The position numbers were made by a program, and so were the translations under genes. A DNA stretch of 64,000 nt from Pseudoalteromonas rubra. GTDB lineage: Bacteria > Pseudomonadota > Gammaproteobacteria > Enterobacterales > Alteromonadaceae. The notes below the pieces were generated by a model that saw only the letters and a program-made list of their open reading frames with translations, ran no database searches and was not told where the DNA came from. The stretch spans positions 1 to 64,000 of the forward strand of contig NZ_PNCI01000025.1 of assembly GCF_005887095.1 (NCBI RefSeq), given 5' to 3'. Positions 1-9,309 of the stretch are shown here, one piece after another (position 1 is the stretch's first letter; every line of letters begins with the position of its first letter).

Positions 1-65
1 GTGTTTTTCAGTGATGACTAATTATCTCGGGGCTTCAAGAGCTACATACATCAACATTGTCAAAT

Positions 66-1040
66 CTATCTCTGGCTGTCAACCAGCTGTGCAAGCTCAC
101 TGCGGCTGTTGATCCCAATCTTGTCGTAGATACGGTATAAGTGATTAGAAACGGTTGACGGAGCAACATCCAGTTGTCTGGCTACTTCTTTAAAGGTCAG
201 GCCTTTGCACACCCATTTCACAATTTGTGCTTCGCGCTGGCTTAACAAGTCTAAGGGGCCCGGTATTCGCAGTGTTACTGTCATCAGTTCACCCTGTGCT
301 TTAAAAGAGACTGCCAGGTTATTGATCTGCACTGTAGAGTTATCTTTGCCAATAGCAAAGGGCAGGGTAACGCCTGAGCGATTGGGAAAATACTCGTTGA
401 GTAAGGTGACAAAGCGGGGCTGGACCTCGTGAAAACATCCATTTAAGTCGCATATCGCAGATGCGGCGTGTTCCTTGGTGTGGAGCACATTGCCTGCATG
501 TAAGTGCAGAAAAAAGGCATGTGAGGCGGCATTGACCAGATGAAACACAAGTCGCTCCTGTAATTGGCGCTCGTACTCGGTAAATATCTGTGCTCTGTCA
601 AAGCGGTATAAACTGAGCAGCGAATACAGGCCATTGTCCTGATCAAAATGTCCGGCAGCCAGGATACGTTCAATACCATATGGCTGAAACAATTGCTGAT
701 ATAACGGAGACTGGTAAAAGTCATTATCAGCAATCACGTCCTGCATATTCACCGGCTTGCCGAGGTTATTGATCACGGCGTCTTTGATAGGGTTAATGGG
801 CAGTGTTTTTTGCAGCTGATGGGCATAATGTTCATCCAAACCAATATGGCAAACATAATGAAAGTGAATATCTGCGCTGTTGCCACTGCCCCAAAATGCC
901 GCATCAAAGTCGATGATCCGGGATAATTGTTCCAAAGCCCACACACGATACTCATCCGGTGGTATGCGTGCGGCTTCACGATAAAGAGTGCTGATGAAAG
1001 CTTCTGTGCTTTTTGCAGTCTGAGTGATATGTGTTGTCAT
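66..1040 (-). CDS. LuxR-family transcriptional regulator
   Basis: This 324-aa protein ends in a LuxR/NarL-type DNA-binding helix-turn-helix (about residues 262-324, with LSQREAQIVKWVCKGLTFKE and a recognition-helix segment VAPSTVSNHLYRIYDKIG). The roughly 250-residue N-terminal part has no motif I can assign; it may be a GAF- or PAS-like sensor. It lacks an obvious phospho-acceptor receiver domain, so it is probably not a two-component regulator. The gene stands alone, convergent with nothing, and is followed upstream by the ceramidase gene on the same strand. The target genes are unknown. The helix-turn-helix assignment is secure; the sensory input is not. Confidence 0.85.
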   Translation of the reverse strand: MTTHITQTAKSTEAFISTLYREAARIPPDEYRVWALEQLSRIIDFDAAFWGSGNSADIHFHYVCHIGLDEHYAHQLQKTLPINPIKDAVINNLGKPVNMQDVIADNDFYQSPLYQQLFQPYGIERILAAGHFDQDNGLYSLLSLYRFDRAQIFTEYERQLQERLVFHLVNAASHAFFLHLHAGNVLHTKEHAASAICDLNGCFHEVQPRFVTLLNEYFPNRSGVTLPFAIGKDNSTVQINNLAVSFKAQGELMTVTLRIPGPLDLLSQREAQIVKWVCKGLTFKEVARQLDVAPSTVSNHLYRIYDKIGINSRSELAQLVDSQR

Positions 1041-1265
1041 AATGGCTTTTATTCACCCGGAGCAAGCGCTGAGATGTGACTACTTTGCGTCAGGCTTTTC
1101 CAGGTAGAGTAAATATTCAAGTTTTTAAAGTGATGATAGAGGGAATAAGAAATTTTGTATATCCGATGTTGTCATGATATCGCGGTGTCAATCGAGGAGG
1201 AGGCAGCGTGACGCTAGGTCGTTATTGCGGCAGAAGCTGTTGAGTGTAGTAAAAGCTGATGCATG

Positions 1266-1289
1266 AAAAAGGCCATGTAAAACATGGCC
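1266..1289 (-). terminator. Rho-independent terminator of the ceramidase gene
   Basis: On the minus strand an 8-bp GC-rich stem (GGCCATGT / ACATGGCC, three-base loop) is followed directly by TTTTT. It lies 16 bases after the ceramidase stop codon. Confidence 0.8.
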
Positions 1290-1304
1290 GGAAAATAAAC
1301 GGAA

Positions 1305-3413
1305 TTAGTTCACTGTAAAGGTGCGGCTCTGACCAGAGTAACTTCGTATCTTGCCACCCCAGCCACTTTTCCAGTGACCAGTGTGCTTAATACGGTAGGT
1401 ACCTGTGGGCATGGCCGGATCGATAGTCCATTCCAGCTGCGCAAAGGAGCAGGCCATACAATCCGCGGCGGTATCGCGGATCCAGGTGAACTTAGTGCTT
1501 AGATCATTGTCAGTTAAGACGGTTGACCAGCCACCGTTTTCATAGCGCTGCACCTCCATAAAGCTCGACATGGTTTTAAAGTTATTCTGAGGGTGACCGG
1601 AGCGAAACTTTACTTTAACCGTATTACCACGCACGTAACTGCTGTTGGCATCATTCCAGGTTTGTCCGAAAGACTCCCACAACCGCTTATCATCGTAAAC
1701 TACACCAATGGCATAGACTTTTTGTTTGTTGGACCAGTCCAGCGGGCTCGGACCTGAGTCGAGGGCATCGCCGTTTACCAAAGCATTGGCAAGTCCGCTA
1801 AAGATCTGCCGATATGCCGCCAGGCTGTACTGGCCAAACAAAGTGTGCGCACCTTCGTAATACTGGATCTGATATTCCTCTTTGGTCGTGATGTATCCGC
1901 CGTAGGCATTAGCCAGCCCGGCAAAAATCACAGTGGTGATGCCACGAGGAGCAAGCGCTTTTTGTAAATCGCTACGCAGGCGACGTGCCGCCATAGTAGT
2001 CATCTCACCCGGGATCCCCACAAGTGCCATCTCACCAATCTGAAAGAGCTGAAAAGGTAAGGTATCTGTATACAGGTGTGCGCCGGCGCCTAGCTGAGTG
2101 GGCAAAAAGGTGGGTTTAGGGTACTGACATACTTCGTGGGTTTTGCTGCCCAACACGTTTTTATCAAACCCGAGCAGGCCTGCAAAATCATTGATGAATT
2201 TAAACGCACCACCCACAGCACCAATCACCGTACTGCGATCCCAGCTGGTGCCTTCGTTATCCTGTGTCATGCCTTCAAATACACCCGACTGGCCAGAAGG
2301 GCCATCATAGGTCGCACCCGCAGTCATCGAAAAGCCAATCGCACCTTCACACAAAGACTGCGCTCCATTGCCCGTGTAGTGCCCTGAGATATTCAGGCCG
2401 GGCAATTTTACGTACTGAAAGCGTACGTCTAGTGCACCACTGAGCGTGTTTGTTGCATTGTTATAAAGGCTCAGCGCTTTGTTATATTGCTTGTTTGCCG
2501 ATAGCGCAACATTGGCTTCATTGCTACCCGCACAACCATTTTCAGGACCGCATACATTGGGCGAAACATCGCCTTCTTCACTGTTCGCAAAGGCGGCAAC
2601 AAACTGACCCGACAGTGGCCAGTTAGCCCCTTTTTGCTTTTCAAATAACTGAGCGGCAACGCCTTTGTTGTCTCCGGTTATAAGGCGCTGACTCTGGTTG
2701 CTCGACACATTATGCACGCCAAACCAGTTGATCATCCCAATCTCCTGGCCATTGCTTTTCACCAGTTTTAGCAAGGTCATGGTTTCATTAACCTGAGTGT
2801 CGTATTCGTCGGCATCTGGGTTTTGGTTGTAGGCGGTAAGGTTGCGGTTAACTGCCGCGCCGGATAATTGCCCCTGATTGATGTGAATACTGCCTAAGCC
2901 TCTGCTCAGATAGGCATTACGGATGGACAGGTAGATACCATTGACTATGGTGTTGTAATTATCCTCGTCATAACCCAGCGCACTCATATTCAGCATAATG
3001 TTGTGATCATAACCACCAGGCCCAACGTGAACATGCGTTGCGCTGAGCATCACATTATTCTGGTTAAAAAATGGCGCAATTAGCGGGTCGCTTGCGATTT
3101 TTTTGAGCACCCCCTGATGCACACCCTGGGTGATGCTTTGCAGATCTGCACTGACAAAGGTAACAAGTTGATTGGAATTTGGCTTGCCAATGACAAATGC
3201 ACGAGACCAAAGGCGTGTGTGTATCCCTTTGGTGGTTTGCCCAACATCGCCATAGCCTACCATGCCCCGGTCGGCGGCAGGGCCGGTAATATCATAGATC
3301 CCTGAGCCAATGATCCAGTCACTATTTGCTTTTGTACCCAGGCTAACAAGCACCAGCGCTAAACTGCTGACTCTAATCAACCAGGTTTTATATCTTGCGT
3401 GTAAAGTAGTCAT
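1305..3413 (-). CDS. Secreted neutral/alkaline ceramidase
   Basis: A ceramidase hydrolyses the amide bond of ceramide to sphingosine and a fatty acid. The protein carries the family signature around the catalytic serine, GDVSPNVCGP, at about residue 280, and metal-binding histidine segments near the N-terminus (SATHVHVGPGG). The overall length, about 700 aa, and a C-terminal Ig-like domain fit the family (compare the secreted Pseudomonas enzyme). I chose the ATG at 3413 because GGGGGA lies 8 bases upstream and the product then begins with a clean Sec signal peptide (MTTLHARYKTWLIRVSSLAL, cut after about residue 30). A longer reading frame from 3458 would add 15 residues ahead of the signal and lacks a good ribosome site. 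The gene has its own terminator. It probably acts on host or environmental sphingolipids. Confidence 0.92.
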   Translation of the reverse strand: MTTLHARYKTWLIRVSSLALVLVSLGTKANSDWIIGSGIYDITGPAADRGMVGYGDVGQTTKGIHTRLWSRAFVIGKPNSNQLVTFVSADLQSITQGVHQGVLKKIASDPLIAPFFNQNNVMLSATHVHVGPGGYDHNIMLNMSALGYDEDNYNTIVNGIYLSIRNAYLSRGLGSIHINQGQLSGAAVNRNLTAYNQNPDADEYDTQVNETMTLLKLVKSNGQEIGMINWFGVHNVSSNQSQRLITGDNKGVAAQLFEKQKGANWPLSGQFVAAFANSEEGDVSPNVCGPENGCAGSNEANVALSANKQYNKALSLYNNATNTLSGALDVRFQYVKLPGLNISGHYTGNGAQSLCEGAIGFSMTAGATYDGPSGQSGVFEGMTQDNEGTSWDRSTVIGAVGGAFKFINDFAGLLGFDKNVLGSKTHEVCQYPKPTFLPTQLGAGAHLYTDTLPFQLFQIGEMALVGIPGEMTTMAARRLRSDLQKALAPRGITTVIFAGLANAYGGYITTKEEYQIQYYEGAHTLFGQYSLAAYRQIFSGLANALVNGDALDSGPSPLDWSNKQKVYAIGVVYDDKRLWESFGQTWNDANSSYVRGNTVKVKFRSGHPQNNFKTMSSFMEVQRYENGGWSTVLTDNDLSTKFTWIRDTAADCMACSFAQLEWTIDPAMPTGTYRIKHTGHWKSGWGGKIRSYSGQSRTFTVN

Positions 3414-3842
3414 ACTAATCCCCCAACCATACCTGGCAGTACGGCTGTTTTCGTTCATTGTTTAGGATAAGCGCCCATTTGGAATGGGTGCTTTTGATAC
3501 TCGCGAGATTGAGGGACTATTAAATCTTGGTTATCAATGTAACGAAATAGTAATATTAACCTAACAAGCCGATACGGTGAGAGCTGACCATTTACGTTTT
3601 ACGAGCGAAAATACAGTCACGGAAGCTGCCAGTCTATTTAGACAATAAATAAGCTTTGCCAGAAATCCACAACACTGCATTCCAGGCGGTAATATCATAG
3701 CCAGTTACAAAACATGTTTTGCTAATAGGAACTGTTACATTGTAAATAAGAGACGCGCGACGTGTTATGTAGAAGGGCTTTCACGGACCCTCTGTACATT
3801 TAAAGGCAGAGGTTGTGAGTTAGAGACGTTTTGGAAGAAAAT
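3414..3842. other. Divergent intergenic region (ceramidase / small membrane protein)
   Basis: About 430 bases separate the divergent ceramidase and membrane-protein genes. It must hold both promoters. I see no strong -35/-10 pair, no operator-like palindrome and no convincing small gene here. Confidence 0.4.
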
Positions 3843-4229
3843 ATGATGAAGAAAGTAGCTTTTACACTGGTATTACTTATGGCTGTGTTACAAGGTTTTT
3901 ATGCCATATTCGCCTATATCCAGCCCGTGGATTTTTCTGACATTAGGGGCACTGCGCTGGCCTCTCCACAAGACCTGGACTGGATACACATATATGCATC
4001 TCGCACCTTGTTTATTTCTCTCATTATCGGTGTTTTGTTATATTTCAGAAATTATCAAACGCTATTTTGGGCGGCACTTTTGGGCACTGTGATGCCATTA
4101 ACGGATGGGTGGCTTGCGTACCAATCAGGGGCTGCTGCTGGTGTAATCGCCAAGCATATTGCAACAGTCGTTTATTTGCTTGCTACAGCTTTGGTATTGC
4201 GCACTGTAGTGAAAAGAGAAGGGAGATGA
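3843..4229 (+). CDS. Small integral membrane protein, four helices
   Basis: The product of 128 aa is almost entirely hydrophobic, with about four transmembrane segments (near residues 4-24, 45-65, 72-92 and 100-120), and ends in a basic tail. It has no motif that assigns a function. I place the start at the ATG at 3843, with the GGAAG ribosome site 6-8 bases upstream; a TTG at 3831 in the same frame would overlap that site. It is a single gene on the plus strand facing a convergent secreted protein. Family unknown. Confidence 0.7.
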   Translation: MMKKVAFTLVLLMAVLQGFYAIFAYIQPVDFSDIRGTALASPQDLDWIHIYASRTLFISLIIGVLLYFRNYQTLFWAALLGTVMPLTDGWLAYQSGAAAGVIAKHIATVVYLLATALVLRTVVKREGR

Positions 4230-4292
4230 ATGACTTTAGGCATTTTAATATGGGCTACCCGTTTCCTATGGTAACCCACTTGATATGAAAAG

Positions 4293-5426
4293 TTAGTTAC
4301 TTACCACATTAGACGCAGCAGATGCACCGTAACAAACCCCGCTACTCGTGCAGGCTTTTACTCGATATTGCCGATTTCCCGAGCCCAGATTTGACCAAGA
4401 CATACTCGATGTGTTTGGTGCACTGGAGTATCTAAAGTCGGTCCAGTTATTGTTGTTGTACTTTATGGAAAGTACATATTGGTAAGCGCCAGGCACATCA
4501 TTCCAATCTACAACGATTGTATTGCCTATGAGCCTTGCCACTGGTGCATTGGGTGTACCAAGACGTGAACTGACTGTGGCCGTATTTGAGATGGGGGAAG
4601 GCTCTGAGCAACCGTAACTGTTACAGGCGATGACACGATAGCGACGATTTCCATCGTTTAAGTTTTGCCAACCCATGTAAGACGCTGAGGCAGGGCTTGG
4701 AATATATTTATAGTCGGTCCAGCTGTTATTATTGTACTGAATAGCAACTTTATAGGTTGCGCCACTAACAGGTTCCCAGTTTACATTCACATTGTTGCCT
4801 GAAACGGATGCATTGATCCAGCCTGGTGCATCTGGCACACCAGGTACTTCATATTCATAATCAACGCCTATGGTGTATTCGAAGTACATATAGTCTTCAC
4901 ACTCAGCCGGATTTCTATTGGCACATCGTAAACTGACACTGTTGTTTAGTTTTGCCTGCAGGTTGAATGACAGATTATCTAAGCGAACACCATTAAAAGG
5001 AAGGTGAACCGTTGAAGACCCTAACGAGTTTGCACCGTATGCCGACATAATGGCTTTAACCTGACCAGTTAACGGGTTAGATAAATAGGGGGAAGTTGCG
5101 CTAACCGTAAGAATATAATCGCCCAACAGCAGGCCCCGGGTCAGTATTTGTCTATTTGCATAGGCTGTAAAACTGGCGCGAATATTGGTGATGGTCGCAT
5201 TGTCTGGGACTTCACAGCTCTCAGCGCCATAGGCGGAGTATTTGGCGGTCGTTACGTAGTCATTGTTGTCCCAGCTCATAGGCGGGGCGCCCGGTTGAGT
5301 TCTGGATATTTCACAATGTCCACTTTGCGTCGCTGCGGTGGCAGAGAAAGTGGGCAGGAGCCCGAGTGCCAGAGTAGCACTCATACACAGCGCTGAAGCA
5401 CAGCTTGGTAATAACTTAGAGATCAT
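4293..5426 (-). CDS. Secreted protein with two fibronectin-III-like domains
   Basis: The start at 5426 is preceded by AAAGGAAAG and gives a typical Sec signal peptide (MISKLLPSCASALCMSATLA, cut near ATA). The longer frame from 5486 would bury it. The mature protein has an N-terminal half of about 165 residues without a recognised fold, including four cysteines that may form disulfides. Two repeats of about 90 residues follow and are related to each other: VPDAPGWINASVSGNNVNVN and TPNAPVARLIGNTIVVDWND each begin one, and both contain YNNN.WTD. These look like fibronectin type III modules, common in secreted enzymes and binding proteins of marine bacteria. No catalytic domain is seen; a carbohydrate- or surface-binding role is inference. 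Confidence 0.75.
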   Translation of the reverse strand: MISKLLPSCASALCMSATLALGLLPTFSATAATQSGHCEISRTQPGAPPMSWDNNDYVTTAKYSAYGAESCEVPDNATITNIRASFTAYANRQILTRGLLLGDYILTVSATSPYLSNPLTGQVKAIMSAYGANSLGSSTVHLPFNGVRLDNLSFNLQAKLNNSVSLRCANRNPAECEDYMYFEYTIGVDYEYEVPGVPDAPGWINASVSGNNVNVNWEPVSGATYKVAIQYNNNSWTDYKYIPSPASASYMGWQNLNDGNRRYRVIACNSYGCSEPSPISNTATVSSRLGTPNAPVARLIGNTIVVDWNDVPGAYQYVLSIKYNNNNWTDFRYSSAPNTSSMSWSNLGSGNRQYRVKACTSSGVCYGASAASNVVSN

Positions 5427-5698
5427 ACTTACTTTCCTTTTAAAGTCTGTCCTAAAAATGTGAGGCTGGTAACTCTTGTCAGCCATGAGGGAAATGCACT
5501 TTTAATAACAAAGGCCATTTGATGTTATATTAAAATATTCATCAGGCAATTGATTTAATCGGCATTCCAGATGCGAATTTTCGAAGTTGGAAAGCCTTGA
5601 ATGTTCAGTACCAACAGACAAAAGGCACTGTGTTATTACATTCTTGCATGTTTGTACCAAGATTGAGACAGTGAACTTACTCAACAGCCAGACAGGGA

Positions 5699-6178
5699 AT
5701 GACGCCATTGGAATTTTGTTTTCTCGCCGAGCGGCCTGAGTTTAAGCCGCTGGTGGCAACATGGTATTTTGAACAGTGGGGTGCCTTAGTGCCCGATGCC
5801 GCTTTGTCTTCGTTTGAAGACAAGCTCACTGAGTATCTGCAAACGGATGCTATCCCTTTAATCGTACTCTTGATGCAAGGTAATGCGCCCATTGGCGCGG
5901 CTCAGCTGCGTTTTCACGAAATGACCATTTATCCGGATAAAACGCACTGGCTGGGTGGGGTATATGTTGCCCCTCATGCAAGAGGCAACAAAGTTGCATC
6001 GGCACTGGTACAAAAAATCGAGCAGCTTGCAGCCTCTTTTGGCGTCCGGGAATTGCATTTGCAAACCGAACAGCAAGACGGCGGGCTGTACAAACGCTTA
6101 GGCTGGCAGGCGCAAGAGCAAGTTAATTATCGCGGTGTGGATGTGGTTGTGATGTGCAAACGTTTAACACATTCGTAA
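5699..6178 (+). CDS. GNAT-family N-acetyltransferase
   Basis: This 159-aa protein has the GNAT fold: the central strand and acetyl-CoA loop are seen in LGGVYVAPHARGNKVASAL (about residues 81-100), followed by the helix and LYKRLGWQ near the C-terminus. The substrate cannot be told from the sequence. It is followed 14 bases later by a truncated fosA-like gene, so the two may have been co-transcribed before the restriction island arrived. Confidence 0.85.
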   Translation: MTPLEFCFLAERPEFKPLVATWYFEQWGALVPDAALSSFEDKLTEYLQTDAIPLIVLLMQGNAPIGAAQLRFHEMTIYPDKTHWLGGVYVAPHARGNKVASALVQKIEQLAASFGVRELHLQTEQQDGGLYKRLGWQAQEQVNYRGVDVVVMCKRLTHS

Positions 6179-6192
6179 CGATTAGAGGGAGC

Positions 6193-6393
6193 ATGATCAC
6201 AGGATTAAACCATATCACTTTAGCAGTCAGTGACTTACAGCAATCTATCCACTTTTATATGGACGTATTGGGCTTTACCGGTCACGTCAAATGGGAAACG
6301 GGTGCGTACTTATCAGTCGGTGAGCTATGGCTTTGTCTGTCGAGCGATACACCGTGCCCCAAAACGGACTATACGCACCTTTTTTGTATTTAA
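6193..6393 (+). pseudogene. Truncated FosA-like fosfomycin-resistance/glyoxalase gene
   Basis: The 66 codons match the N-terminal half of FosA, a metal-dependent glutathione transferase of the glyoxalase fold: start MITGLNHITLAVSDLQQSI, then LGF, GAYL and LWLCLS, ending at DYTH. The family is about 135-140 aa, so the second half, with the remaining metal ligands, is missing and the frame stops at TAA in 6391-6393. A good ribosome site (GAGGGA) precedes the ATG. The break lies about 90 bases before hsdM, so arrival of the restriction island probably cut the gene. I looked for the missing half after hsdR and did not find it. The fragment alone should be inactive. Confidence 0.8.
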
Positions 6394-6400
6394 AACCCCG

Positions 6401-6449
6401 CCTTAGTTAATACTAAGGTTGACTGGGTTCGCTGATTTACTGGTATCAT
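6401..6449 (+). promoter_or_regulatory. Palindrome and candidate promoter of the restriction-modification operon
   Basis: An 18-base perfect inverted repeat, CCTTAGT-TAAT-ACTAAGG (6401-6418), abuts TTGACT (6419-6424). TATCAT follows after 19 bases (6444-6449). The spacer is longer than ideal, so the promoter is weak or activator-assisted if real. The palindrome could be an operator or an end of the inserted island. Confidence 0.4.
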
Positions 6450-6481
6450 AGGGTCAATTTTTCGACCTCAAGAAACCCGAA

Positions 6482-8200
6482 ATGAACGAACAAGAACAAC
6501 GATTTCTCAAAGAGCTGGAAAGTAAGCTCTGGACGGCCGCAGACAAACTGCGTGCATCACTGGATGCCTCTCAATACAAACATGCGGTGCTGGGGTTAAT
6601 TTTCGTTAAATACGTGTCCGACGCCTTCTCGCTGCGCCAGCAAGAACTGAAACAGGAATTTGCGGACCCGGAACACGAGTATTATCTCGACCCCGAAGGG
6701 TTCACACCGCAGGAACTTGAGCAGGAAATCGCACTTGAGCTGGAGCAGCGCGATTACTACAAAGAGAAAAACGTATTCTGGTTGCCAACTGAGTCTCGCT
6801 GGCAGTTCCTGCAAGACAACGGCCCTCTGGTCATTGGTGGCGCCGAGTTAGAGTTTGATGGCCCAAACCAGCAAAAAATCACCAAGAAGATCACGTCTGT
6901 CGGGCATCTGATTGATAACGCGCTGGAAGGCATCGAGCGCGACAACCAAAAGCTAAAAGGTGTGCTCAATAAGCACTACGCCGCTTTGAAAATTGATCAG
7001 GCAAAACTGAACGAGCTGATCAACCTTATTGCGACCATTCCGTTTCATCATAAGTCACTTAACAGTAAAGATATTCTTGGCCATATTTACGAATACTTCT
7101 TAGGTCAGTTTGCGCTTGCCGAAGGTAAAAAAGGCGGTCAGTTCTACACCCCAGCGTCTATCGTTTCACTGATTGTAGAGATGATTGAACCGTTTGAAGG
7201 CCGCGTGTATGACCCGGCAATGGGTTCCGGCGGTTTCTTTGTGCAATCTGAGAAGTTTATTGAGCGCCGCGCAAACCAAAAAGACATCGACCCGCTTACC
7301 CAAAAACAAAGGATCTCGATTTACGGTCAGGAATACAACTACACCACATGGCAGCTGGCTGCGATGAACATGGCGATTCGTGGTCTGGATTACGATTTTG
7401 GTAAAGAGCCTGCCAGTACCTACACCAATGACCAGCACCCCGATTTACGCGCTGACTTCATCATGGCAAACCCGCCTTTCAACATGAAAGAGTGGAATAC
7501 GGGTGTGGATGATAACGACCCGCGCTGGCTATACGGCACACCGCCTTCAGGTAACGCCAACTTTGCCTGGATGCAGCACATGCTTTATCACCTTGCCCCG
7601 GATGGCTCTCAGGCTTTGTTACTTGCCAATGGCTCGATGAGTTCAACCACCAATAATGAAGGCGACATTCGCGCCGCCTTAGTTGAGCAGGATCTGGTCG
7701 AGTGTATGGTGGCGCTGCCCGGACAACTATTTACCAATACCCAAATCCCGGCTTGTATCTGGTTCTTAACCAAAAACAAAAATGCACGTACGGATAAGTC
7801 GGGCCGCAAGCTGCGTGATCGCACAGGCGAGGTGCTGTTTATTGATGCGCGTAACCTTGGCTATATGAAAGATCGTGTACTGCGCGACTTTACCCCAGAT
7901 GATATCCAGAAAGTCGCCGATCTGTACCACGCCTGGAAAACGGGAGAAGCAGTGAACGGCGTGACTTACGAAGATCAGGCGGGCTTTTGTAAATCAGCAA
8001 CCTTAGCAGAGATTAAAAAACACGATTGTGTGCTGACGCCGGGGCGTTACGTAGGTGCCGCTGAAGAAGAGGATGACGGTGTGCCTTTTGCACAGAAGAT
8101 GGCAACGCTAACCGCTAAACTGAGTGAGCAGTTTGCGGAATCCGCACAGCTGGAAGCCCAAATCAAAAAGAACCTCAAAGGGCTGGGCTATGAGCTCTGA
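6482..8200 (+). CDS. hsdM: Type I restriction-modification system, DNA methyltransferase subunit
   Basis: HsdM transfers methyl groups from S-adenosylmethionine to N6 of adenine in the site chosen by HsdS. The 572-aa protein has the N-terminal helical HsdM domain (residues about 8-150), the AdoMet-binding motif I DPAMGSGGFF (about 243-252) and the catalytic motif IV NPPF (about 330). Length and ending (KKNLKGLGYEL) are complete. The stop codon overlaps the start of the downstream nuclease gene (TATGAGCTCTGA). It is the first gene of the six-gene operon. Confidence 0.96.
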   Translation: MNEQEQRFLKELESKLWTAADKLRASLDASQYKHAVLGLIFVKYVSDAFSLRQQELKQEFADPEHEYYLDPEGFTPQELEQEIALELEQRDYYKEKNVFWLPTESRWQFLQDNGPLVIGGAELEFDGPNQQKITKKITSVGHLIDNALEGIERDNQKLKGVLNKHYAALKIDQAKLNELINLIATIPFHHKSLNSKDILGHIYEYFLGQFALAEGKKGGQFYTPASIVSLIVEMIEPFEGRVYDPAMGSGGFFVQSEKFIERRANQKDIDPLTQKQRISIYGQEYNYTTWQLAAMNMAIRGLDYDFGKEPASTYTNDQHPDLRADFIMANPPFNMKEWNTGVDDNDPRWLYGTPPSGNANFAWMQHMLYHLAPDGSQALLLANGSMSSTTNNEGDIRAALVEQDLVECMVALPGQLFTNTQIPACIWFLTKNKNARTDKSGRKLRDRTGEVLFIDARNLGYMKDRVLRDFTPDDIQKVADLYHAWKTGEAVNGVTYEDQAGFCKSATLAEIKKHDCVLTPGRYVGAAEEEDDGVPFAQKMATLTAKLSEQFAESAQLEAQIKKNLKGLGYEL

Positions 8201-9239
8201 GTTAAGCAGCGCATCATTGCTAAACGACATTAAGCAAATCGTTGAGCAGGCAAGAGGGCAAGTTAAACAGGCGGTTAATTCTGCAATGGTGCAAGCCTAC
8301 TGGCAAATCGGCTGTTTAATCGTTGAGCATGAACAGCAAGGCAATAACCGCGCAGAGTATGGCAAGGCGCAATTAAAGCAGCTTTCTGAGCAGCTGACCC
8401 GTGAATTTGGTAAAGGCTTTGATGTGACTAACCTGCGCAATATGCGCCGGTTTTATCTGGCGTTTGAAAAACGAGAGACAGTGTCTCTCGAATTGAGCTG
8501 GTCTCATTACAATCAGCTATCACGGATAGAAAAAGACAGCGCGCGCTTATGGTATCAGCAAGAGGCCATTGCGCAGAATTGGAGCGTGCGGGCTTTAGAA
8601 AGACAAATTGGCGCGCTGTATTATGAGCGCTTGCTCGCCAGTAAAGACAAGGCACTGGTAGAAGCTGAAGCGGCACAAAAAACAGCGCCTTTAGCTGAAA
8701 CAGCCAAAGACTACCTGCGCGACCCCTACGTGCTGGACTTCTTAAACCTGCAAGATAAAACCTATCAGGAATCGGAACTTGAGCAGCGTATTATTGAAAA
8801 CTTGCAGCAATTCTTACTGGAGCTGGGTAAAGGCTTTGCGTTTGTTGAGCGCCAGCAACGCATTCGCTTTGATGATGAAGACTTTTACATCGACCTGGTG
8901 TTCTACAACTTCAAGCTTAAGTGTTTCCTGCTGGTGGACCTGAAAATAGGCAAGCTCAAACATCAGGATGTGGGGCAAATGGACACCTATGTGCGTTTGT
9001 ACGACAACAAACTAAAAGGCGGCGACGACAACCCCACCATAGGTCTGGTGTTGTGCAGCGAAAAGAGCGAAGCGGTAGTGAAATACTCGGTACTGTCGGA
9101 CCAAAAACAGTTGTTTGCGGCCAAATACCTCCCTTACCTGCCAAGCGAAGAAGAGCTAAAACAAGAATTGCAGCGCGAGCGCGATAAAGCACAGCAAGCC
9201 TTACTGACACAGCAGGAAAAAAGCAATGAAGCAGAATAA
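8190..9239 (+). CDS. DUF1016 / YhcG-type PD-(D/E)XK nuclease-domain protein
   Basis: The 349-aa protein has the YhcG layout: an N-terminal DUF1016 helical domain (about residues 10-160, including QAYWQIGCLIVEHEQ and FYLAFEK) and a C-terminal PD-(D/E)XK nuclease-like domain (about 190-335) with FYIDLVFYNFKLKCFLLVDL, where the Asp and the distal D-L-K stand for the metal-binding residues. The start at 8190 overlaps the end of hsdM. Such proteins often ride in type I restriction operons as accessory defence genes. Here the gene sits between hsdM and hsdS, an unusual place, and is followed by a second copy of the hsdM end. A role in restriction or phage defence is inference. Confidence 0.9.
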   Translation: MSSELSSASLLNDIKQIVEQARGQVKQAVNSAMVQAYWQIGCLIVEHEQQGNNRAEYGKAQLKQLSEQLTREFGKGFDVTNLRNMRRFYLAFEKRETVSLELSWSHYNQLSRIEKDSARLWYQQEAIAQNWSVRALERQIGALYYERLLASKDKALVEAEAAQKTAPLAETAKDYLRDPYVLDFLNLQDKTYQESELEQRIIENLQQFLLELGKGFAFVERQQRIRFDDEDFYIDLVFYNFKLKCFLLVDLKIGKLKHQDVGQMDTYVRLYDNKLKGGDDNPTIGLVLCSEKSEAVVKYSVLSDQKQLFAAKYLPYLPSEEELKQELQRERDKAQQALLTQQEKSNEAE

Positions 9240-9309
9240 CAAGGTTGAGCTGGTGGTGATAGAAGTTGAGATCAAGAAGAACTTAGCGGGGTTGGGTTAT
9301 GAGTTTTGA
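9226..9309 (+). pseudogene. Remnant copy of the hsdM 3' end
   Basis: A 27-codon frame starting at 9226 ends in VEIKKNLAGLGYEF and stop. It matches the true HsdM C-terminus AQIKKNLKGLGYEL at most positions, and as in the real gene the last codons overlap the next start (TATGAG). It is therefore a leftover hsdM tail that marks the boundary of a cassette holding hsdS. The nucleotide match is imperfect, so the tail came from a different hsdM allele or the event is old. Confidence 0.8.
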
